This document shows positions 37,901-49,200 of a stretch of DNA of 64,000 nt, one piece after another; within the stretch, counting starts at the first letter, position 1; each line of letters starts with the position of its first letter. The DNA lies in assembly GCF_030272615.1 (NCBI RefSeq), contig NC_081406.1:112623783-112687782 (forward strand), read 5' to 3'. The notes beneath the pieces were generated by a model. The model saw nothing but the letters and a program-made list of their open reading frames with translations, searched no databases and had not been told where the DNA came from. This DNA is from Cryptomeria japonica (lineage: Eukaryota > Streptophyta > Pinopsida > Cupressales > Cupressaceae). The position numbers were made by a program, and so were the translations under genes.

Positions 37901-39640
37901 CGGTCCCACCGCCTCCGTAGGCCAAAACCGCTCCCGCCGCAATAGGACCACAGGCTAAAACCGAGGCCCACTTTTGTGGTTTTTCAATCAAAGTAGGTTT
38001 TAAATTGGCGTTTGTTTACACGTTATTATCAGCAATTTAAAAAAAAAACAAAAATTATTTCATTATTTGACCGGCTTGTTTTTTTCCAACTACCTGTCGA
38101 TTAAATTTTAACTTTGTATGTATGTATATAAATATCTGGAAATAGAGTAACTTTGTTTGTCATTAAATATATACGAATTATTTCTTATATATGTGATATT
38201 ATGTTTTTTTTTTAAAGTAATATATATTAGTCTATTCAGTATCTATTATATTGGGGTGATATTTATAGAGAAGTATTGTGATTTTTTCAAGTTTGTTTAT
38301 TTTGTGAAATTTTAATAAAATTTATTTTATCGAGTTTCAATTATGTAATTTTTGATTCAAATTCTTTGACTCATATTTCTTAGTCATGTTTATTTATTTT
38401 CAATTGAATATTACTCTTCCAACAAAAATAATTACTCAAAAGATTTGTGAAAAGTCTATAATATTTACAACATCTATTCAATTAAATGAAAGTGAAAGTT
38501 TATATGATGATTTGTCAAAGCATAATTGATAATTCATCTATATTATTTTTAAAACATAATTTTTTTAATTTTTCATAAGTTTGAATGCTTTATTTAATAT
38601 TTATTGCAAATCCAAATGTTTCTTAATTATAATTTTAAAATATAATTATTTTAAGAAATAAGAAATATTTATTTCACTAATATATATATATATATATATA
38701 CCAAACTTAATATTGGGCATTCTAAGTTCATAAATGGTACACCAATTTTGGATGAGTTTTTTTGGGTTTTGGGTATAGGACTTAAGAACTTAAAGTTATT
38801 ATTCTAGCTATATGCAAAAAGGTTAAAAAGTAGATTATTTAATCATGTGCTACAACACAAAACAAATTGCATAACTCATCTAATACATATTCCTCTAATA
38901 TTTACCAATGCCTATGTACAATTCTAATTAAATATTCATTTTTTATTTATTGAACAAAACAAAGTACAAACATATATTAAAAGTAATGAGTAGTTGGAAG
39001 AAATGGAAAGAAAAAGAACTAGATCAACCACAATATAGATGACAATATAACAGCTATTCAAAGGACCCTAAGAAACTCTCTAAAAGCTTCAGCCAACAAA
39101 GCTACAACATAAGAAACTTTAACAAAATATACAAGAAATCATATGGCTGAATCTTACTTCTGAAACTCTCTGGTACATTGAACATCATCAGCATGCAAAT
39201 GAATGAGAAACACTAAAAACAAATTGTAACATGATGTCACAATAGCGTTTCTACTTCCTACAAGTAATTTGATTAGAGAAAACACTCAAACATCTACAAT
39301 TAATAGAATATATTTAATATTTTGAGAACTTTTAATTATCAAGTATTCATTTTTTTAATAGTACTAATTGAAAAATTAAGTGGACCCTTTTCCCTAATCA
39401 CTTTTTTTAACAATTATTTTTTTAAATTACACTAAAAACACTCAAGTGAATCTCAATAAATTATCTATATTTTAATTCACTAAAAATCTCACTTGTATGA
39501 AAATGTTTTTTTGTATTGTGAGAAACTTCAAATGTAATTTCCATCCATCAGCAAAATAATTTGTGAAAAAAAAAATTGGGCCGTCCGAATGTAAAGCTGT
39601 TTAACAATATCAATCGTTAAATTACTGCAGTAACGGTAAC
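34901..39640. other. Intergenic, no gene found
   Basis: AT-rich sequence without a long frame or recognisable element. It includes a GC-richer patch at about 37850-37985, a short TTA run at 37790, and a TA run at 38685-38700. The downstream part is upstream DNA of the PHD/RING gene. Confidence 0.6.
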
Positions 39641-39815
39641 AATAAATATGCAGTCCACTCTTTCGCCACTTGGTTGGTTCCGGTTGGCTATATTCGAACT
39701 CCATCGGCCTGCTAAGCGGCTGTTTAAGGAATAGGTTGTCGTTATCGGACGGTGGAGAACGCCGGCGCCGGGGGAATCTGGGCTGCACGATGCGCAAGAC
39801 ATGCTCGAGGTATAA
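39640..39815 (+). promoter_or_regulatory. Probable noncoding first exon / transcription start region of PHD/RING gene
   Basis: A GC-richer block (cggcgccggggg near 39760) stands out against AT-rich DNA. It ends near a possible splice donor (GAG followed by gtataag, 39809-39817). A plausible acceptor (gttggttgtag) lies just before 41817, upstream of the start codon. I infer a 5' UTR intron of about 2 kb; no transcript evidence is available here. Confidence 0.5.
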
Positions 39816-40740
39816 GGTAGAAGTTTTGTGATGTCAAGTATTATTAGGGCCCTGGAAACAAGGGTTTCGAGTTGATGGATTAATTTGGATTTGTCTGCAC
39901 AGGCTGGGGAGAGATTCTGATACCCATTGTCCTCCGCATCATTTCTGCAGATTTATATTTTTTCATAAATTTATATTTGGTGGGGATATGGTCCGGGTTC
40001 AAAACTTGTTACTTATCTCTTGATGGCAAAGCGAAGTTTATTTAGGGTGGTGCTATTGGGTGTTACTGGTAAGATTTATAGCCTGAATTTGAGTATTCTG
40101 TTCACTTACTCAAAGTGCAAAAATAGTCGGAGCTTGGAATCTCTGTTTAATCTTAGATTCAAATGATCATTTTTTTTGCCAATGTTTTTATTTTTTGAAG
40201 GAACAATTTATGATGATATTCGGGAAATAGCACAAAAAGATGTTATTTCATTTTAGCATTATTAAATACGAGGTTATTTAGGTTTTATTTTATTTTATTT
40301 TCTCAGATTTGAATTTTTTTTCAGATTTTTTTTGGGATTAAATCCTTCGAAAAATGGAGTTGTAGTCAGTGTAGCCGTAATAAGGTTAAGATGCAAATAT
40401 TTAGCTGGATTACAAGTATTTTAGATATTTAGTTTAGTAAAATGATATTAAGTAATATTATAGATTAGTATATATTGTTTCTTGATTTGACTCTGAGTTT
40501 TTTTTTCTGATGATGAATTTTTTATCTGAACCAAATTTATAAACAATGAATATTAGTGTCTTATAGTGTGAAAATTACATTTCTGCGAGTATTATAGATG
40601 TTCAAAGAGAACCAAAGATAAGATTTAGGAGTTTCCTATTTTTGATAAGATTGCAAAATGAAGTACATCGAAGCTTTTTCAAGATGTTGGAATATAGACA
40701 TATAAAATTTAAGCAATATATAAGTTAAAAGAAAATAAAT

Positions 40741-41420
40741 TCCCTTGTGCGCACCCGGATCTCATATGAGAGTTTGGGATGTGGCTTGCCTTGTGACATA
40801 AAACATCATCTTATACATTTTCAGTATTTTCTTTGCAGCTTAAAATGTTACCTACATTTTATTTTGATTAATTTTTGATCTTGACTAATATATTGGGTTG
40901 TGACACTGAGTTTTTCCTTGATGACGGGAAAAATTCAGAGTTTTGATCAATTTTCATCTTTATTAATATACTGGGTTGTGGCCGCGAGTTTTTCTTTGAT
41001 GATGGAAAAAATATCATACAGTAAATCTATAAATAATGCATACAAATATTATGGATTGTGGAAAATATTTGTCTGCATGTATTATAAATATTTTCTAAAA
41101 TGTAGAGTTGCATATTTTTAAAAAGATTGAAAAAATGAGATACATCCAGACTTAGTCCCTATGATAAAATGTAGCCATATAAAATACAACCAATATATAA
41201 GCTAAAATAAACAAGATTCCTTTGTGGGCATCTGGATCTCTTATGGCAGTTTGGGGTGTGGCTTGCCCTGTGACATAAAACATTACCTTATACATTGTAG
41301 GCATATAAATTACAACCGATATACAAGTAAAAATAAAACAAATTCCCTTGTGGGCATCTGGATCTCTTATGAAAGCTTGGGGGGTGGCTTGCCCTGTGAC
41401 ATAAAACATTACCTTAATAC
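40741..41420 (+). repeat. Local duplications within the putative 5' UTR intron
   Basis: Three copies of a block of about 75-80 bases (attcccttgtgggcatctgg ... gtgacataaaacat) occur near 40740, 41218 and 41342. A second unit, with atattgggttgtg and gagttttt(c/t)cttgatgatgg-like words, occurs near 40890, 40970 and 41490. They are arranged in direct orientation. Confidence 0.8.
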
Positions 41421-41915
41421 ATTTTCAGTGTTTTCTTTGAAAGTTAAAATTTTATCTTGATTTTCTTTTAATCAATTTTGATCTTTAATAATATATTGGG
41501 TTGTAATAGGAACTGAAAGCAGGCCATGAGAAGATCTATAATGCAGATATCTGATAAAATTTATTAATATTATGGATATTTAGTTTTTTGAATTGAAATG
41601 AGACGTAAGATTATTGCAGATACTTAAGAAGTCCTAAGTCAAAAAGTTTTAGGATTATTTTAGGTATTAAAAATGAATGATAAATGATATAGTTTTTGCA
41701 TGGGCTCTGCACGTTGTTGATTATGTGCATTTGACACTTTAATATATATTTCCCATAGCTTTTTAAGTTGGCAAGTGGGTTATGCTCAATTGATCGATTA
41801 GTGATGTTGGTTGTAGGGGTTTGTAATTACTGAAGCCTGAAGCAGTAGCAGTTGTTTTATTTTGTTGAAACTTGGCATTTGGTAGTTTGGATACTAAAGA
41901 GGTAGTCAGTTGTCA

Positions 41916-43253
41916 ATGGCGGGAAAATTACGCCGGAAGCCCCGTGGCAGAGGAAGGCGAGGGAGGAATGTGCAAGCGAGTCGAAAACCCCGTGGCAAGC
42001 GAAATCAGGGGTATATGGAAGCTAAGAAACGAAGGAAGAGAGAGTTTAGTGAAGGTTCAGATAGTTCTGATGAAGATTTTGTGCTTGATGAGGAAGAAGA
42101 AGAGGATGATGATATTGAAAGTACATCTGGTGAAGAACTAAATGAATCTGATGAAGAAGAAGAAGCAGAAAGCACTGAGAGTGAAGAAAGTGAAGAGGAG
42201 TGTAATCTACCAAAGCCGAGAAGAAACTTGATGCCAAGGCAGAAAAGCTATAGTAATGGGAAAGCTCAGGCACTTAAGAAAAAACCAAGAAATCAATCAA
42301 TAAAGCGAATTAAAAGATCTTCTAGTGACGATGATGAAGATTTTGATCCAGATTTCAGTTCTACCACAGAACATGATGACTCTGTTGATGATGATAATGA
42401 AGGGGAAGGAATTGCCAAATCTCAGAAGAGAAAGCGGACAGCAATGAAATCCAGTAGTTCAAGCACTCGTAAATTGAAGAAGCGAAAGAAGAGTACAGCT
42501 TCAAGTAAAAAGTTGGTCCAAATTGAAAAGAAGTCAATGCCTGCTACCAAGAGGAGGAGGACAACAGCAGTGTCACAGAAAGTAATCAGAAGTACAGCCT
42601 CTGCAGGCTCTGAGTCAGATGAAGATTTTGTAGTAGTACCAAGGAGGCGAACCAAACATCAAGGAAAATCTTCCCAAAGTGCAGAGATGGGGTGGCTTTG
42701 CCCACGCAGGGGGAAGCTCAACAACTGCTCGAGGAAACTTGACAGCAGTTCTGATTCAGATTTTATTTGCTCTGAATCGGATGCCGATTATAGAATCTCA
42801 GCAGAGGAAGGGGAACTGTCTTGTCAGTCTCATAGCTTTACAAAATCTGCAAATTGTTCAATGAGAGCATCGTCAGCTGAGAAACAGGAAATAGTTTCTT
42901 GTTTCAGAGATCGGCAGGAGAAGAAGCGTAAAAGTATTTCTGACAGTGATATTAGCAGAAGTGAAGAGGGATTGAGAAAGAAGGGAAAGGAAAAAGTTGG
43001 GGAATCAATGAATTTTACAGATTCGGATTTGCCAAAACCAGTTTGTGGAATCTGCTTATCAGATGAAGGGAAGGCTATTAGGGGTAAATTGGATTGTTGT
43101 GATCATTATTTTTGCTTTGCTTGTATTATGGAATGGGCTAAAGTGGAATCTAGATGTCCAATGTGTAAACAGCGTTTGAGCATGATATCTAAGTCTTCAA
43201 TATCAGGAAAAGGTTTGCGTGGGACTGCAATTAAAATTCCAGTTCGAGACCAG
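41916..43253 (+). CDS. PHD/RING gene, coding exon 1 (RING finger)
   Basis: 446 codons, ending in phase 0 at CAG before the donor gtatga. Residues 1-30 are R/G-rich; about 40-110 has long E/D/S runs; then K/R-rich nuclear-localisation-like clusters and repeated SDEDF motifs (for example SDSDFICSESDAD). The RING begins at residue 377 (43044) and ends at 417 (43166). Confidence 0.93.
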
Positions 43254-46200
43254 GTATGATTTCTTTTTCTTTTTCAAGGAAGCTATTTGTAACATTTTTG
43301 ATTGTGTTGTCATGTTCCGTGTTTTGCTCATCTTTGGCAGACATGTCTGATGCAAATTAAATGCTTGTTTAGTCTTGTGCTAGGGATAGTGGTATAGGCT
43401 GTAACATTATCTTTCGGTGCAGATTTATCCAATGCTTGAAAAATGCATGTAACATCATGATTCAGTTGCTGAGTGCTTTCTTATGATGGTATTGTACTAT
43501 TAACTTATGATACCTTGTATTTCAAGCACCAGTTTTATTATTTTTTTCTGAACATTAAAGGATACCAATCTAGTGATCTCTTCATTCTTTTTAGGGTTTA
43601 CCTTTAAATTTGATAGAGACACTAATTTTGTAACAATGTAATGCTTGACCATATGCCTGTATTGTATATGGTTAAATTGTCTCAACTCTCTTATTTGTAA
43701 ATTATTCTTCTTTTCTTTTCTGAGGCTATTTAATGCTGTGAATTCATTCTTTAAACAGTTTTTGGTCTGAATGCTATTCATATGTGCAGGAAAACTACTG
43801 TTTAGCATCAGAAAATCACTGTAAAATAAAATCTAGTGAAATCTATTGATAAAAATTGTTTATGTATATTTTTTTCTTTGTTGCTTTTTAAGCTATATTT
43901 CAAATGTGTTGGGAGAAAAGTTTTTTTCAAACGTTTCAGGAAATTGCTGTAACAGTCATTTTTATGAGTTTACACCGAAATTGCAAGAGTTTGCATCAGT
44001 GTTTGCCAACATTTTATGCTGTAGGAAGCATGTCCTTGAAATACTTGCTTGTAAATTTTGTGTTGTGAATGTTTTAATTTTCTCCCTATTGACATGGCCT
44101 AGATCTAAATGGGTTTTATAAGAAAGACCTCACAAAGTAAAATTGCTTGCTCTTATTTTTCCATATTTACTTGGATTTCATCTTATAAATAAAAGTTCAA
44201 TAAACTTTAAGGTTCATTGCTGACTCGGTTAATTTAAATTGAAGGCATTTCTGAAACTCTTACAGAGCCTTTTTATGAAAGAATGTTTTCTATTTTTGGA
44301 CTCATATTCTTATGCTTTTTGTATTGGACGCATCAATTGAGTGGTTAGAATATATAGAAACATTTTTTGTCATTTAGCTTTTTCGGATTCAAGAAGTTTG
44401 CCATTTTCTCCTTACACTAGAAAAGGAATACCATGCCTTTTAATGGAAATTGTTTTTGCTGGAATCAATCTCAAGTTCCTCTAAGAAACATTTTTTAATT
44501 TTATTATTGCCGTTTACTGCAACTTTTTGAAGCGGGATGTATAAGGTTAAAACACTTAGTCAGGGCTGGCTTTGAATGTCATATGTTTATCCATGCTTCT
44601 AGATAGGTTTGTAGTCCTAATTTTTGCTGATGGAGGGCAAGCTTTGAGTGACTACTAACATATTTATTTACTGATGCTTTTAGATTTGCTTTGATGTTCT
44701 AAACTGTGGTTCTTGTAACAGGTCTATCAACCTTCCGAAGAAGAAGTTATGGGGTTTCTTGATCCATATGCAGATATAGTTTGTCTAGAATGTCATGAGG
44801 CTGGTGATGATAGCCTTCTATTATTGTGTGATCTCTGTGATTCAGCTTATCACACATATTGCGTTGGCCTTGGAAGGGCTGTACCTGAAGGAGATTGGTA
44901 TTGTCAAGCCTGTCAAACATCTAGGCCTGCCCAGAATAACACAGAGGAAGAAGAGGTTGACGATTTTGTGCTTGATCTTCACAATGAAGATGATGGCTTG
45001 ACAATCAGAGAATTGGTTGAAGATACACCAATTAATAGATGTACGGAGAGAATCAATTTAGATCTTTCTTTATCACCGCCTTCTTCATCAGTTTTTGTGA
45101 GAGATACAACACCAAGTTGTTTCAGAACTGTTCGTAGAAGGATTTTTCGAAGAAGTGGCCCAAATCCTTCTCCGCGACTTTCAGATCCAGCAAGGGCTCC
45201 GGTTAGGCAAACACAATTATTTGGATCTACATCACAGGTATCTGGTGCAGGTGCGAGGACTCTCTCAGGCCAGCGCAGGCTCCAGGAGCGTGTACATGTT
45301 TTACACGACAATTGGAGTGCACAAGAAAGGGCCTCTCAGCAATTATCTCCAGGCTTTTTGGCAGGTTCCAATTATGGCATCGACGATGGGGTTGATGCAA
45401 CTGTTCTGCCTATAATCAATAAACAATCGTGCCTATCTCGTGAATCAGCAAGGACAAGTAATTTGGACTCCTCTGTAGTCCTAGAAAATGGTCTCTGCAA
45501 GTCCGAAATTTATCAGGCATGGTCTATGATGGATAAATCAATAGCATTAGGAGGTGGTGATGTACAAACAATAAGAGGTGGAAGATATTTGCAGGGTTCA
45601 TCTTCTGCTCATTGTAAGGATGATTTCTCAGACCTGATGGGTGATGCAAGGACAAGGCTTAAACATGGTACCAGCTCACCATCTGCAGCACAATCAAAAA
45701 CAAGCAACAGTCAAGGTAGACTGCATCCAGAGTCTATTAATTGTAGGGACCATTCACAAAGGATAAGTGAAGAAGGCTCATGCAGAGGTATTAGTAATAA
45801 TGTACAATCAGCTCCTGATGTTTCAAATAGGAGACCGTGCTCTAACTTAATTGAAAGAATTGACAATTCAAGCATTTGCTTAAACAATCCTGTTCTCGGT
45901 AATTCCAAGCCTCATGAAAATGAATTACGAAAAGTTGAAGGTGCAAAGGATCATGTGCGCACCTTGGTAAAAACACACATGAAGAAGATGATTGCAGGAA
46001 AAGAAGTAGGTAAGGGCATTCTTACAGTTTCTCTTATTAATTGTTTGAGTAGGTATTACATTTGGTACATGTATGCATTTAAATGTTTAATGCACTTTCA
46101 AGGGTTTCTTATCAACAATCTGATTTGTCATATCAATTTTATTTTGCCTTTGATGGGAGCAACCAGAAAAATCCAGACCTAACAGTCGCTCTAAGTCATA

Positions 46201-49200
46201 TGGTTACGTAAATTTCCTAATCATGTCAGATGACATTTTTTTAGATCAAAAGATTGATGTTCTGTATTGTTCTGCATTAATACAAATGTATAGTTTCCTG
46301 CACATGGCCATGGGTGCATGCATTGCAGGATGTAAGAGCATATCTACATGCTTTGACAACTCTGTGTTCAGTTATTAGTTAGAGATATTACTTAAATCAT
46401 AGAAGAATGGGAAAATGCTTTTACTAGATTAATGTAATCTACAAATATCAGAGACATTTTTCTTAGTACTAGCTCAAAATGGCCTTGAATGTTTTCCAAA
46501 TTTGTCTGTCTTTACAGAACTGTGAGGTTTTTAAAAGCTTCTAAAAGGACTCATCTCTTTTCCAGGAAAGTATAAAAGGGATTTTGTTGGGCATAATATC
46601 AAAATTATACAAGAATGGCTGAAATTGAATTCTTTATTACTCTATGAAAGATAGTTGTAAAAATTACTGTCGGATTTTTCTCAAAACAACTCTTTTGGTA
46701 GTGATTATCAAGTGCTTTTGGATTCAACTGGGTAAGTTTTTTTAAATCAACATTTTGAATCACATTCTCTTATCCATCAGGATGAGGCAGAAAATTAGTC
46801 GTGATCACTCTTTTAGCATCCCATACAGTATTTATGAGGACTGAAAAGCTGGTAAAAGGTGTCCTTGCATCCTTTCCAACATACTTCCATTAATTTTGAG
46901 CTTTTCTTTTCCTATAATAAGGCGCTCAAAGCTAATAAAATTTGTGCCAAGAGGTGCCCAGGTTAAGCTAACACCTTGTAATGTGTAATGATGATGCTTC
47001 TCATTGAACGTGGGTTGTGTGTTTTGCTGATAATTTTGTTTACATATGATGACGACTTAATGTTTGTTTGTTTGAACAGATTCAGACAGATCAGGTAAAG
47101 TGGAATATGCTCAAAAGAACAATAAATTATATCATAATATCTGCCCTTGCAGGCGATACTAGTAGGTCTTTCATAAAGTTTTTGAATTCAAAAAATAAGA
47201 GACACCTCATATGCATGTATAGCATACTCCAATGTATAAAAAGAGGCTTGGTGCAAAGGCTATTTCATCTGGCAAGAGTTAGCTTTGACAGATATGAAGT
47301 GTTACCATGGACATTGAAGGTTTTGGATACGAGTAGCATTTAGTTTTATGCCTGCCATTCTTTCAATCTTCTTGGCTTTCAATTGAAATGTAGAATTTGC
47401 TAAGTCCAAAACTAGTGAGGACCCTGAATGTTTTGGTGAGCAGTGACAATTAAAGATGTCAGTTGGTTCCTCCACGTTTCAAGTTGCTGAATATAATTCT
47501 AAAGAACTTAAGAAAATAGGCCAAGTCCCAAGCTCTTACTCCTCTGGGATCCCAGAATGTTCCAAAGGCATTATATGATGTTTGATGACAAAGTTATCTC
47601 CTAAGCTTTCACTCACCCGTTTGATCAAGTTGAAAATCAATCAGATCCACAATTTCTTTTGGATTTGGAACATTGGTGGGAGAAGTGATAGTTTTAACAT
47701 GCCACTTAATTTACATAAAGCTTCAATTTGTTGGGTCTTTTTTGAAACTGAAATGGCTAAGTTCATCCTGTGATCATCATAGGTGGTAGCTGGAGTGCAA
47801 TGTAATAACCCAATGAGAAGGCACACAATGTACAGCTGAGCTGTTTTCCAATATCAGTTCTGATATTGCTTTTAATATTTTATTGATATCCAACCTAGAA
47901 TAGGGCAATATATTTGGAGTAACAACCGTGAATATGTTAGTTTTAGGATCAGAAATGAAATAAGCTGAAATACGCTTACAACTCAGGCCCAACACAAGGT
48001 CAAATTTGGTACAATGAATAATAGCACCTCTCCTAGATGCAAATATACAAATGAATATGTTTCTCCTTGAAATCGGTCTGCTGCTACAAAATGATGATCT
48101 GCTGGTACAAGATGATGATCTGCTGCTACAAGTGTGAACTTCTTCTAGGAATGCGAATTGTGATGAAGTGATTGTTGATTATCAAATGAGATGAAATCAC
48201 CTCTCATATATACAAGGATAGGCGACCTCTTCACTAGGTCAACCCCCCCTAAGAGAATAAAAGATATAAAATATTATTGTTTACAAGAAGGCCGACCTGT
48301 CTTAAACAAGGGGAAAATAGCTCCCGAAGCTATAAAACGCTAACACTCCCTCTTAGCTAGGGAGGTATTTTCCACATATCTACGTCATGGAGTCTCTCAA
48401 CATGACACCCACAATGGCTACACCTTTTTGTGGAAAAAAAAACTCAAAGGTTCATCACGGAGTCTCTCAATGTGATGTCGTCATTGAGTCTCTCAACATG
48501 ACGTCCACCATGGCTACTCCCATGCGTGGAAGGAAACACATGTACAAGTGTTCATCATAGAGTCTCTCAATGTGATATTGTCACAGAGTCTCTCAACATG
48601 ACGTCCACAAGTACAAGGGTACATCACAAAGTCTCTCAACATGACGTCTCATCTCAGTCTTAGAGATGAACAAGGGCACGCACCTCATATTTCTCCATCT
48701 CAAAGAAATATACACTACAAGGAATCTTCATGATGATGTGACTCCCTCTGAAGCTCCAAGTACTAGCATCAACCTCGTGACCTCCTCGTCCAGGGTTGCC
48801 TTTGTTGGTTTGTCAGACTCCCTCTGAATGTTAATTCCTCCTCTTTGAAGAAACTGATCAACTTTAGAATAAGAAACCTTTTGAATCGACTTTAGAGCTT
48901 GGCTCCTTTTGAGATGTCCCCATGGCAATTTCTGCAGTTGAAACAAGTTGTGTAGACCTTAATTTGCAATCTCGAGCAAAGTGACCATACTTGTCACACC
49001 TGAAACATTGAATGTGAGAGAGATCCTTCTTCTTCTTCGGTTCTGGGGCAGAATTGGATTCTCTGTCTCTATTCCTCTTTCTTCCTTTCCCTGGGCTATT
49101 TTTTCAAAGCAAGGGCTCTGCTGGTATTGTTGATCTCATACGATCCTTTTAGAGTATCAAACATTTCTTTAGCTGACTTCAACTTGGAGATGATCGGAAC

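Noticed and set aside
46010-46182. Readthrough of coding exon 2 to a stop at 46182
   Set aside because: Sequence after the gtaagg donor is AT-rich and hydrophobic, and the conserved C-terminus lies in a later exon. Intron retention cannot be excluded.
47157-47343. Possible extra exon of the PHD/RING gene after ttgcag
   Set aside because: It is open in frame but has no downstream donor I trust, and the 15-nt microexon to exon 4 path fits the conserved C-terminus better.
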